Shown here: in pieces, positions 10,924 to 21,920 of the stretch
How the letters are laid out: each line of letters starts with the position of its first letter
How positions within the stretch are numbered: the stretch's first letter is position 1
Source: Diogma glabrata
Lineage: Eukaryota; Arthropoda; Insecta; Diptera; Cylindrotomidae
NCBI GenBank assembly: GCA_963693315.1
Contig: OY856186.1
Coordinates: 282,144,935-282,208,934, forward strand
Length of the DNA stretch: 64,000 bases
Direction: 5' to 3'
Program-made: the position numbers and the translations under genes
The notes under the pieces: model-generated
The model's database searches: none
The model's input: the letters and a program-made list of their open reading frames with translations, nothing else
What the model was told of the DNA's origin: nothing

Positions 10924-13900
10924 AAAAAAACAAAGAAAAATAACGTCTACACTCTCCTAAATCAATGCGTAAACTGAAAAGAAAATATAAAATACTATAA
11001 ACAAAGAAAATATTTGTGTCCTTTAGGTCAGGGATGATTTTTTCAGTACAATTGTACTTTTTTCAGTACAATGGACGTTCAAAAAGTACGCTAGTACAAT
11101 TGAGACAAATTCAGTACAATACATCGGTTTTACTTAAGTCCTTAAAATTCTTAAAAATATATATAAACAAATATATATAATCATAATGCAACACAAAAAT
11201 GCGATATTTCTTTAGCTTGAAGCTCAATTTTTAATCCCATGACCCATATCCATACATATTGCAAATGACAGTTACACAATAAACTTATTGACGATTGAGC
11301 AAAAAAACAGAACCACCTATCGGCTTACAATAAAGCTGTTATAAAACACTAGCGCTAAAAAATAGTTTAGCGGAAATTTTTGAATATGTGATAAATTTAA
11401 ATTTTGTCTGTAAATCACCGATATATTTAAACAAAATCTATTTGTAAATAAAAGTGCAGTGCTTTCTTTGTGTTTATTTAATATCGTGATTTGTGAAGGG
11501 AAACTTATCCGTTTAATATAATAAATATAATAATAAATATACTAATAAATATAATAAAAAAAGTTCAAATATGGATAGGTATTTCTGAAATTTTAAGTCT
11601 ATTTTATATAAAAAATGTTAAATATTTTATATCGATATACTGTTGCAGGTGGTTAGTTAAAAAAACCGTTGCTGAAAATGTTGCAGTGGAAAGTGATTTA
11701 AATAACCCATGTGAAATTGAAAATCGACAATTAAATAATAACGTTTCCAATGGGTAAGAAATGTTTGCGTTTATGTGTAAATGGTGTAAATTTGAAATTG
11801 CGTATTCTTTAATTGTTACAGAGCTGCTGGATCTAGTTCTACGAAAGGCTCTAATAGTGAAGAGCCAGTAAAAAAACGTAAATATGAAACTGTTTTCAAT
11901 GAAAGATGGAAAAATATTTATGACTGGTTGAAGGAAGATCCCAGTTCCAAACAAGGAAAAAAGTGCATTTTGTGCAACACGCCGATTGTTGGTGGTAAAA
12001 CCCATATCAAGCGTCATGCACAGAGTGATTTCCATAAAAAATCTTTCCAAAGTGCCCAAAATAGCATAAAGATAGATGAAGTTTTTAATAAAAACTTTGA
12101 ATCTGTCAATAAAAATGCTAAACAGCTAGAAATAGCATTGAGTTTGTTCATTGCGGAACATAATCTCCCATTTACAGTGTTAAATCATTTAAATTTATTA
12201 CTAAAAAAACAGTAACAGATTCCAAAATAATGGAAAAAATAAGCACTAATAGAATAAAAGGCCAACAAATCATTACTGACATACTTGGACCAGAAAACAC
12301 CAAAAAAATTGTGGAAATAACAAAAAAACAATATTTTTCAATTATTATAGATGAGAGCACTGATAGCTCGTTATCGAAAAACTTGGCTATTATCATAAGA
12401 ATATTTGATCAGAAATGCAAAGATATGTTTTTGCCGCTAACACCGATTGAGGATTCAACGGCTACAGGAATTTTTAATACTTTGATTAAAGTTTTGCACT
12501 CAAATGAAATTCCATTAACAAACCTTATAGGATTTACAGCCGATAACTGTAATGTGATGATGGGCAAGCATAATGGTGTTCAAGCTAAATTAAAAGATCT
12601 TGTTCCAAAGTTAGTCGTTAATGGATGTATATGTCACAACATTAATCTTATTTCGATGACTGCAGCAAAAAGTTTTCCAAATACAATTGAAAAATTGTTA
12701 AGGGAAATAAACCACCACTTCTGCAACAGCTCTAGCAGAAAAGATAACTTTAGTAAGTTTCAGGAATATTTTGGAACAGAAATTCACCAAATATTAAAAT
12801 TTGCTGCAACACGCTGGTTGTCTCGGCAGGTATTTGGTAATTATAATAAAAATATGTTACTATTGCTAACGTTTTTTTTATTTTTAGGCGGCTATCGACC
12901 GAATTCTGGAGCAGTGGCAACCACTCCTTTATTATTTTGAGTTGGGTAATTTTGAGGCTAACTATGGGAATGAAAATATCGAATTTATTTCATTTCAATT
13001 AAAAAATAAGTTGTTAAAATGTTACTTTATTGTTCTTTCATACGCCTTAAATATTATTAATAAGGTTAATAAAGAAATGCAGTCGGCAGAGGCAAGAATG
13101 CATGTCTTCATACCCCGTATGAAGTATTTATTTAACTTATTTGCCCGAAACTTCATTATAAAGGATGCATTAGACGACAGTTCTATTGTAAATTTAGATT
13201 TACGAGAAAATAGAATCCCATTAGATGAAATTTATTGTGGTACGCAAGTGGAAGTTTATTTAACAAACATTGGCGTAACTAGGAAGTTGTTCTAGGGGGG
13301 GCCTGGCCCCATAATATTGCTGAGTAAAATAATTAATAAATTTTCCGTTTTTATTTCTTTCTTTTAATCATAACGGGTGTGTCAATTTGAAGTTTATTTT
13401 CAAATTTACTATCAATTATATTTTTTTCTAGGTTATTTATGTTAGGTTTGGTTGCAGTAACTGTCACCAAAAACACAACATCAGGTCGACATAGTAAGAC
13501 CAAAATACGTAGGTTGTGATACCAAAGAATCTCGTTCCCCTAATCGAACTATTTGGAGCTTCTCATGAAGCTAAGTATTTGCGTGAGTTTGTAATTACCC
13601 AGGTCGGTGAGAGTTTTAAATGTGTGCGTTCCAAAAGAATTTGCCATAGAAAGGGCGAATGCTGGACACGTGCAAAGTAGATGAAACGCTAGTTCCAAAT
13701 GATCCTTAACCTTACACTTCAATTAGTACTTGGGTGCTCTCCAAGGATTCAGTAGCCAGTGATGACTTTACCAATGAACTAATATTCTGCCTACTCAAAG
13801 ATATAAGTTCTTTGGAACGCTGCAAGTCAAGTGTGGGAAAGATTAACCTGCTTATCTTGCAGCTAATTTTGTTTGACTACCGCCCTATAGGTTACGCATT

Positions 13901-14628
13901 TACCACTGTCATAAGTTAGTTGTTTGAGAGGGGCAAACGACCCGCTTAGAGCTTCCATTTCTTGTAGAAGATCGAGTTCAGTCCGTTGACTTCGAATTAT
14001 ACGCCATCAATTTGTTAATGGCGATACAAACAAACTTAAAAGGGTTTTAGGAGCAATGGAGCAATGAGACCGTATTTTTTAAAACGAACTCTATATTGTT
14101 TTTATTGCGATGTTTTTCGTTGAACAAATTAGAAGGAGTGGTTTTCCAGAAATTGTGAATTCATTTGACATTCTGACATCTGATCTGACACGTCACATGT
14201 TGGAAAGAAAATGTTTTCTTTTAAACTTCGATAATATGGTGAACCGATAAGATAACCGACCATTCTGTAGATACTTTTGTGGCAGTATTATTGGTAGTAC
14301 TTATTAAATTGAATTGAAGATCAGTGATATCAACTGTAAAATTTTTTTTCTACACCTGCTATGAAAAATAGCGTATTTCTCACGGCTTACTTAATCTCAA
14401 AATCACGTATTGCTAATACTGTGAGAAATATTATTTCTCACAGCACTTTGCCCACACATATACATTTAAGTATGCGGAGAATCCACAAAAACTTAGTTGG
14501 CTGCTGCTCAGCTTTAAATTAGTTGTCAAAACTGTCAGATTATACGTAATTAGTATTAGAATTTTTAACGTGGTTTTCATTTGAAGTCACATAAGAGCAA
14601 TTTCTATTGAATATTACGTAAATATGAC

Positions 14629-14859
14629 ATGGATAGTGACAATAATGACAATTTTGAAATAACTCCGCCTGAAATATTAGAAAAAGCTGCAAAAGTGACG
14701 TTAGATTTGTTGCCGGAAATTTCGAGAAAAAAGTACGAATTGGCATACGAAAAATTTATAGAATGGAGAAGAACTACAAAAATAAAATCTTTTTCGGAAA
14801 GCGTACTTTTGGTATACTTTGAAGAGATGTCGAGAACTTTAAAGGCATCCACACTTAAA
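14629..14859 (+). pseudogene. fragment resembling a Crypton-type tyrosine recombinase N-terminus
   Basis: About 77 codons read MDSDNNDNFE..., continuing PEILEKAAKV, LLPEISRKKYELAYEKFIEW and SVLLVYFEEMS. This matches the helical core-binding domain that precedes the catalytic domain in Crypton-like and related eukaryotic tyrosine recombinases (family resemblance from memory, not a search). The coding sequence is cut at 14860 by a small TIR element, and I find no catalytic R-H-R-Y region after it. It lies within the non-autonomous hAT, so it was either captured or inserted there. Confidence 0.5.
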
Positions 14860-15256
14860 TACCCGAGCAGAAATTTCTTAGGGCTCAAAAACGGCCCTGA
14901 TCAGGTAAGCCCTAGTTTGATAGGGTCCTGATCATGAGTGTAACGCTTTTGCCTAATCAGGCTCTGATTGGGATAAACGGATCAGGCACTGATCAAGTTT
15001 TCCATATAAAATTAAATAGGGCAAACCGTAGTAAGGCATTTTGTATCAGGCCCTGATCAGATTGCCCAACTAGGGGTCAGATACGAAAAATCAAATCAGG
15101 GCCGGATATATCCAAATAAGGTTTGCCCTAAAAGGGTATTCTAATTCAGGTTCAGAACAGGCCCACATCAGGTTGCCCTAATAGGGCTTGCCCTATCTGA
15201 CCGTGATCAGGCCCTTTCTGTATTCAGGCATTCCCTAACTAATTTATGCTCGGGTA
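14860..15256. mobile_element. 397-bp MITE rich in CTGATCAGG
   Basis: Inverted ends TACCCGAGCA...AAATT..TTAGGG match over about 24 bp with three mismatches. The interior is full of CCTGATCAGG and GGGCAA words in both orientations, giving strong self-complementarity. It interrupts the recombinase-like fragment. The target duplication is unclear, possibly AAA. No coding sequence. Confidence 0.7.
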
Positions 15257-16238
15257 AAAACATATATATATATTTATTATATATATTTTGTGCAGTTGCA
15301 GAAAAAGTATAGTGTGAAACATGTGGGGAAAGTACTTTTCTCACTTGTTGCACAATATACTATTTTCATACTTGTCAATAAATAGTTCGATTTGGTTTAT
15401 TTCTAATACTTTAATTGCAGGTGGTTTTTTCTATCGAGATGATCATATATCACAAATAAAAAACAAATAATTTAATTAAATATTGATGCTAACGTTTTGA
15501 AATAATTTTGAACAGCAAATTCTTTAGTTCCCTAACTGTTATATGCTTCATGAGCTTCGTGTTCTAGGGGGGGCCAAAATTCGTCTAGAGGTGGCCGGGC
15601 CCTCTGGGCCCCTACCTAGTTACGCCTATGTTAACAAAAGAAAATTTAGAAGAGGATGAGATCACACAATTTAAAAAAGACGTTCAAAATTTTTATTACA
15701 GCTTTTGTGAAGACCTAAGAAAGCGTATTCAGTTTGATAATGAAATTTTGAACTTGTTACCAGCTTTTTCACCAGAAAACGTGATTTCGGGGAAAGTAAA
15801 TAGTATCCTTAAAGTGATACTTAGAATGTTTAATGATTCTGAACTAAACAATGCAGAGCAGATAAATACTGAATATCGCGCACTGGCTGATTATACCGAA
15901 ATAAAAGAATATAAAACATTGCCCATAGAACAATTTTGGGCAAATGTTAGTGCCATCAAGAATCAACTTAATGAGCCAATGTTTGGAAATATTTTTAGAA
16001 TTGTCCAAGGAATTTTATCCATTCCCCATTCTTCTGCAAATGTTGAACGAATTTTCTCGATTCAAAATTTAATAAAAACTAAATGTAGAAATCGAATGCA
16101 TGTTAATACATGCTCATCTTTGATACAGGCAAAAAATTTAATTAAAGATGATTGCTGTTATAATTACAAAATGCCAAACCATTTTTTTAAAACCAACCTC
16201 GCTAATAAAATAGAAAAAAATGAATTATTAGATTAAAC

Positions 16239-18902
16239 CAGGCATGTCAAAGTCGCGGCCCGCTACACGAATTGTTGTGGCCCGCAACACTTTTTCTCGT
16301 TTCGTGTTTTAATTAAAAAATTCAAAAAAATGAATTTATTAAAAATACAAACAAAGTACAGACAGTTCAAAAAATAAATACAGTTTTAAGAACGTTCGTT
16401 GTATTATTATGTGAGTTCCATTTATCATATTTTCCCTTACTTTTGTACTAAATTTTGTTTTCAAGTTAAGCATATCGAATGATGGTAAAGCTACATTACA
16501 TGGCAAACATATGCCTCCATTCACCACCATAGTTTTTGTAAGTTAAGAGAATCATGTCTAATATGTTGGCACACAATTTAAATTTTTGGAAATCTTTTAA
16601 TATTGAATTCATTTTCTGAAATGTAACAAATTTCAAAATAATATTTAAATGTAAAATTTTACCTCACTAATAATTTTCTTTTAATTTTTTAGTAATATTG
16701 TTTTGCAAAATTGACAAAAATATTTTTGGTCAAAACGTATACGAACGTAAAAAAGAAATTGAGTTGTAGTAGAAAAAAAATCTAGGACGCTTCACATTTT
16801 TGTCGTTTTATTTAAAATTTTAATTTAAAAATATTTAATTTACCTAAAAGGGACACGGGTGTTATTCAAAACAAAAATTTCTTAATTTCTGAAAATCTTA
16901 ACGAAGGAAAATTAAAACATTTTCAGTCATGTCATGTTTTGAATTCAAACGGATATGTGGCGCGATATCCTGTTAGTATGTTGTCAGACTATTGCGGTGT
17001 GCAAGGAATACAATATAAAAAGACATTACGATACCATTCACAATGAAGAATACAAAAACATCGTTGGAAAAATGCGGGAGAATAAGTTATTCGAATTAAA
17101 GACAGCTCTTCGAAAACAACAAAACATTTTCATTAGGCCAATCGCAGAAAATGTTGCCGCTGTTAAAGCTACCTAGTTATCGTTATCGCATGCAATTGCA
17201 AAAAAAAAATCAAAACCCTTTATGGAAGGCGAATTCATTATTGAATGTTTAGTAATAGCAGCGGAAGAGTTATGCCCAGATATGATAAAAAAATTTAAAG
17301 GCATAAGTTTATCGCGAAATACAGTTGCGAATAGAATCACCGATATTGCTTTTAATTCAAGCGGTCAACTTCGCTCAGTTGTATTGAATTTTGAAATGTT
17401 TTCAATTGCAATCGACGAGAGTACTGATTTATTAGATATGGCTCAGTTAGCCATTTTTATTCGAGGATGTGATACTAATATGACAATAGCCGAAGAACTT
17501 TTAGAAGAAATTTCAATGACTGGTACAACAACTGGATATGATATTTTCGATGTACTATTGATTGCTATTAAAAAATATGATCTTCCAATGCAGAAGCTGG
17601 TGTCTTTGGCAACTGATGGGACCCCTTCTATGAAAGGATCTTCACGTGGTGTCGTCGGCAGACTAAAAGGTTATGTTAAAACCCAACATAATACATCTTT
17701 TCGATTCAACACTTCCATTGCATTATCCACCAGCAAGTTTTATGTTCAAAAGTAATCAAAATTGATCATGTATTTAAAAAAGTTACTAAAATCGTTAATT
17801 TTATTCGAGCACCTGCCTTAAATCATCGGGAATTTACGTCATTGCTAAAAGATGTGGAATGTGATTACGAAGATTTGCCATATTATACTGAAGTCCGTTG
17901 GTTTTCGAGTCCTAAGGTTTTAAGAAGATTTTTACAGCTGTTGGACGAAATCGCACTCTTTTTAGAAATTAAAGATTATGACTGTGCTGAACTGAAAAAA
18001 GTTGATTGGATACAAGATTTGGCCTTTTCAGTTGACATTACTGGCCATCTCAGTCAACTCAATCTTAATCTTCAGGGTAAAAACATGCTCATAACCTTGT
18101 TGTATGACCAAATAAATTCATTGAAACAAAAGATACACTTGTGGAAAATACAATTGGAAAAAGAAAATTTATACAATTTTTCTAGTTTTAAGACTCTTTT
18201 GCTTAAACATCCAGAGTTAAAATTTGAAAAATATGAAAAACAACTGAAAATGTTGGCAGACGATTTCGAAAAGAGGTTTTCAGATTTTCAAAATAGTGAG
18301 TCTCATTTCAATATTTTTTGCTCTCCGATGTCTGTTGACATTGACAATATTGAGGAAAATTTGCAAATGGAGTTTATATATAACTACGATGCGACACGTT
18401 ATTGAACCAAAAATATAAGGAAATTGGTATTCCAGAGTTATATAAGTATTTACCTACAGGCCGTTTCCCAGGTATTCGAAATTTTGTTATGCGCATATTA
18501 TCCATGTTTGGTAGCACGTATATTTGTGAACAACTTTTTCCACAAATGAAGATAAATCAAACTTCGCAGCGAACCAGATTGACTGAAGAACATTTAGCAT
18601 CAATATTAAAAATTGCATCAAGCCAAAAACTAATACCAGATTTTGATGAATTGAAAAATGAAAAACGGTGCATTCTATCAACCCAAAAAACATGAATTAA
18701 AAGAATTAATAAATATATTTCTAAGATTTAATAAATTTCTATATAAAAATTTTGTTTTGTTTTCTTTATGGTCGATTATATTCAATCAACCCACAAATTT
18801 AAAATTTTTAAAAAAACCAAATCCAGTGTGGCCCGCTTAAGGATTTGGAAAACAATTTTCGAAAAATTTGGCCCGAATACCGAAATGAGTTTGACATGCC
18901 TG
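16239..18902 (+). mobile_element. hAT transposon 2 (GTF2IRD2-like family)
   Basis: The ends are CAGGCATGTCAAA and the inverted TTTGACATGCCTG. Perfect 8-bp duplications GATTAAAC flank it (16231-16238 and 18903-18910). GGCCCGC motifs sit near both ends. It landed on the last codon and stop of hAT 1, and the duplication restores that stop. It contains a decayed plus-strand transposase. Confidence 0.92.
16955..18695 (+). pseudogene. GTF2IRD2-like hAT transposase, broken by stops and frameshifts
   Basis: Pieces in order: 16955-17176 (KRHYDTIHN, remains of the N-terminal zinc finger), 17222-17755 (core with IAIDESTD and LVSLATDGTPSMKGS), 17842-18405 (YTEVRWFSS, LNLQGKN) and 18402-18695 (C-terminal dimerisation part with MFGSTYICEQLFPQMK). 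An in-frame TAG lies near 17174, and frame changes occur near 17705 and 18400. This family gave rise to vertebrate GTF2IRD2 and FAM200-type genes (known). This copy is not functional. Confidence 0.85.
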
Positions 18903-19734
18903 GATTAAACAATATTTAATTTTAGTTTGTGATAAAATGTTTCTTTTTGAAATGAATTGATATGATTTGTGATTTTTAATTTATATTTTTACTATATACT
19001 ATATTTAATTTTTTATAATTTGAAAATATGAAATATTAGATGAATAAATATTTTAATTCTAGTTTGTGATAAAATGATCGTTTTTCATTTGTTATTGTTT
19101 TTTTTAAATTTAAAATGAATTTTGTTTAGATGAACACCATTTAAAAATGGTTTAAAAAAATTCAGTACAATTGTTTCAAATTCAGTACTATTTACTTGAG
19201 GAATTTAGTACAATTTTGATTTCCCTAATATCATCACTGCTTTAGGTTCAAAAACGATCTATTCCACTTTTTGAAATTTTTGAGTTATTGATTGATTTCG
19301 TTTCTTTCCATTAAACTGCAAGTATACGTAAATCAAAAATTCAAAAATACGTATCTATTTCTGCGAAAATTGGGTACCAAATTTCAGTTACGTTTCAAAA
19401 GCAATCTATTCCGTCATAACTTTTTAAACAAAAGAAAGCTATTCCATTTTATTTTGCAATCAAAAACGATCTATTCCAATAAGAATCATGTCGTTAAAAA
19501 ACAAAACATGCCTATTCCAAAACATGCGTTTGGCGCCAAAATCCTTTATTTCATAATAATCGTATGCAAAAATCAATCGATCGTGATATTTGTTTGAAAG
19601 TAGTTGATTTTTTCTAAGCTACATCAATTTTTATATTATCTAGTAAGTAAATAGTAATTATTTTATAATACATAAAATGGATTTTTAATTTAATTTAATT
19701 TTAATTATGAATATTGTTTAGAAAATGGATTTAA

Positions 19735-20298
19735 TTGAATCTCCCGTTATCAGCGAACAGCCGCGTAAAAAAAATAAACATTCTTAGTCATAAACGATTC
19801 ATTCAGCCATTGCCTAAAGTTCCGGATCAAGCCGCATATAACAGCCGCCAATTGTATATGTATTTGTTTGGCATGGTTGTGGGAACTGGTCATTCAACTC
19901 TCACAACAGACAACGTCTTTCTGTTTTACTGGACAGAGAATGTTCACACCAAGGGCTCCAATGAAATAGCTTCGGCCGTTTACCATCGACTTTGCCACAT
20001 GAATCTAAACAATATAGACACAGTTCGCTTAGTGGCCGACGGATGTAGTGGCCAGAATAAAAATTCTATTATGGTGGGAATGTGCGAATACTTTTTATCA
20101 CAGGCTGCACCACAAAATTTCAAAAAAATAGAGTTGGTTTTCCCGATTCCTGGACATTTCCCGGACAGATATTTAAGAAATCAATATTTTGTTTTATTGT
20201 ATTATCGAAAATCAATCAACGTGGTAAAAAATTCTTGGTTTAAAAATTCGAAAAGCCAGCGATTTGGCAGAAAACCAAATGATCAATCAAAATGTTAG
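19735..20298 (+). pseudogene. transposase-like fragment with DGCSGQNKN motif
   Basis: The segment contains PLPKVPDQAAYNSRQLY, then GSNEIASAVYHRL, then VRLVADGCSGQNKN, then a shortened PGH motif (PIPGHFPDR). I recall this order in a large family of uncharacterised arthropod proteins that look like RNase H-fold transposases, but I cannot name the superfamily. An ATG-led frame from 19724 stops near 19785, and the 3' part degenerates after about 20170. It sits between two clusters of 17-bp repeats in a TIR element, as expected for that element's own transposase. Confidence 0.5.
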
Positions 20299-20654
20299 TT
20301 TCAAAACATACCCTTTCCGGCAGCAATGTGTTTCAAAACGAACCTATTCCATGGTGTAAAGTTCAAAACGTGTCTATTCCAAAATTGTTTCTAAAATACC
20401 AGCTTAACTTTACTACCTACATTGTTTTACACTTGAAACAAATTAATTAAAAATACCTAAAGAAATGAATTAAACAATAAAATCACCGTTTTTGTAAATA
20501 ATTTAAAAAAAAAAGTTTTTTTTCATTTATCTCGAAAACTCGTAAAGTGGAATAGATCGTTTTTGAACCTAAGGGACACATTTGGACGATTCCATTTGAT
20601 TTGATTTGAGGGGAGGCAGTTGAATTCAAAAATACATTATAATTCTATAACTTT

Positions 20655-20803
20655 TTTTATTTATGATCCGAAAAATCCCAAAAATCTCTCAGATATAGGT
20701 TACACTAATATCAGTTAGCAGTGAAAATTTGGAATAAGTGAAAATTCGAATAAAAAAGCCTTAGGCTGTACAAAGTACAAAGTTAGCGTATTAATATATA
20801 AGA
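20655..20803 (-). mobile_element. Helitron 5' end, reversed orientation
   Basis: Read on the minus strand from 20803, this begins TCTTATATATTAATACGCTA and resembles the 5' end of the autonomous Helitron at 24751-24925. Shared landmarks are AAAAAAGCCT, TTTTCAC, CTGATATTAGTGTAACCTAT and GGATCATAAATAAAAAAGTT. No RepHel coding region follows, so it is a truncated or non-autonomous copy. Confidence 0.7.
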
Positions 20804-20839
20804 TACATAGTAAGTAAAATTGTTTGAAAAAATTCAACC

Positions 20840-21430
20840 ATTTTCATCAAATTTCAACCCAAATCAATACGATGACGTTTGGAAACATTTTACCAAAAAC
20901 AATAAGGATTCATTAAAACTGCAATATTTGTGGTAAAACGATGTTATGTAAGGATCTGTAACTACTGGTGTTCATCGGCATTTCAATGCCATACATTCTT
21001 TGAAAAGAAAACAGCCAGGGTCGGGCATAGGTGGAAGAAGTATTCAGTGATATGCAAATCAACAGTGATATAAAAAATATCGATAAATTCATGTCAAGGC
21101 AGTGTCCGTCGATGAGTGAAGCAATTGCTCAATTAGTGGCTGTTGATGCGTTTTCTTTCCACAGAATTACAAAAAACAGCTTTATTCGACAAACAGTTTT
21201 CCAAAAAATCCTTCAAATGTAAAAGAACTAATCATTAAGTTTTTCGAAAGCTTCCGTTGCTAAATAAAATTAATTTATTAAAAACAGTAACAAAAAGTTT
21301 AGCATATCCCTAGACGAATGGACTGACGTCAACAACAAAAGATTTATGGATCTTCAAATATATTGTAATATCACTGAATCGGATAATTTGGGCTTAATCC
21401 CTGTAAATGGAAGTTGTTCGGAATTATTAA
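20840..21430 (+). pseudogene. decayed BED-finger hAT transposase fragment
   Basis: Pieces in different frames give DDVWKHFTKNNKDS, then CNICGKT (C-x2-C), then GVHRHFNAIHS (the H-H half of a BED finger). Next are MSRQCPSMSEAIAQLVAVDA and ISLDEWTDVNNKRFMDLQ, which match the region leading into a hAT catalytic core. At least two frameshifts and several stops are visible. No terminal repeats were found for it. Confidence 0.65.
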
Positions 21431-21534
21431 ATTTATTATTTACAATTACAAAAATTGTTTCATTTAATATGCATAGTTAAAAAATAAGTGTAAAGATACA
21501 TTGGTTTTCAATTTGACGTTATAAAAAAAGAATT

Positions 21535-21920
21535 CTAAGAAAATATATTTCTCGAGATCTCGAGATTTCTCGAGAAATATGTATTTCTAGATTTCTTTCT
21601 CGAGAAATTTGAAAGTCGAGAAATCAGGAACACTAGTGAGTATGCATGTCGATCCGATAAAATTAAGTTGAATGTATCGGATAGAAATTCCATCCATCCT
21701 ATTGTCCGACCAACCACAGAAATCGGATGGTGTGTACTGTTGTCGGACGATTTTAAGTTTTAATTGTATGAGAAAGAAAAGAAAAAATTTTTTTTTTGTG
21801 ATGTTTACTAAATGAAAATTAAAATCGGATGATAAGTTGGATCGTCTGGAGGTAATATCCAATTTGGTCGTCGAACGGTCGGTCCGACAAGTTGGATCGT
21901 CTGTTGAACTTTTAACCAAA
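21535..21920. repeat. TTTCTCGAGAAA / TCGGAT-rich dispersed repeat, right copy
   Basis: Clustered TTCTCGAGA palindromes (21550-21640) are followed by many ATCGGAT, TCCGAT and GGTCGG words. The arrangement parallels 10315-10470. The small open frames across it show no family resemblance. Confidence 0.5.

Larger units (their letters stand above)
13268..15630. mobile_element. non-autonomous hAT insertion inside hAT 1
   Basis: The ends are CATTGGCGTAACTAGG and its inverted partner (CATAGGCGTAACTAGG), one mismatch in 16. Perfect 8-bp duplications TTAACAAA flank it (13260-13267 and 15631-15638). Both ends carry the subterminal motif TTCTAGGGGGGGCC. No hAT transposase is present; the 2.36-kb interior instead holds a recombinase-like fragment and a smaller TIR element. 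Confidence 0.9.
11571..16236 (+). pseudogene. hAT transposase with BED finger, spliced, interrupted by a hAT insertion
   Basis: Exons can be read as 11571-11578, 11649-11753, 11822-12829 and 12888-13267, continuing at 15639-16236. All introns are 58-70 bp with GT-AG ends. A BED-type finger comes first (C-x2-C at CILCNTP, then H-x3-H near KRHAQSDFH). Next is the catalytic core (IIIDESTD; FTADNCNVMMG; ATRWLSRQ). The C-terminal dimerisation region holds SSANVERIFS at about 16036. A one-base shift near 12180 breaks the frame within the third exon. The 2.4-kb insertion at 13268 splits the core, and its target duplication leaves the codons in register. The stop codon overlaps the insertion site of hAT 2. 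Confidence 0.88.
11029..19239 (+). mobile_element. hAT transposon 1 (about 3.2 kb before nested insertions)
   Basis: The element starts CAGGGATGAT and ends ATCATCACTG, flanked by perfect 8-bp duplications CTTTAGGT (11021-11028 and 19240-19247). The subterminal motif CAGTACAATT recurs several times at both ends, as expected of transposase binding sites. A spliced plus-strand transposase gene lies inside. Two later hAT insertions interrupt it (13268-15630 and 16239-18902). Confidence 0.92.
11015..20580 (+). mobile_element. TIR transposon with subterminal 17-bp repeats, split by a hAT element
   Basis: With the hAT at 11029-19239 removed, the left end (TGTGTCCTTTAGGT plus TCAAAAACGATC from 19248) matches the inverted right end (20545-20580) over about 36 bp with one mismatch. 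The rest is about 1.35 kb. Inside, a degenerate motif CAAAANNNNNCTATTCC recurs near 19249, 19396, 19429, 19461, 19502, 20302, 20334 and 20364, and inverted at 20549. A transposase-like fragment (19735-20298) sits between the two groups. Exact ends and target duplication are uncertain. The superfamily is not identified. Confidence 0.65.

Noticed and set aside
21535..21919. Minus-strand ORFs over the palindromic repeat
   Set aside because: They overlap a dispersed non-coding repeat and show no domain or start context.
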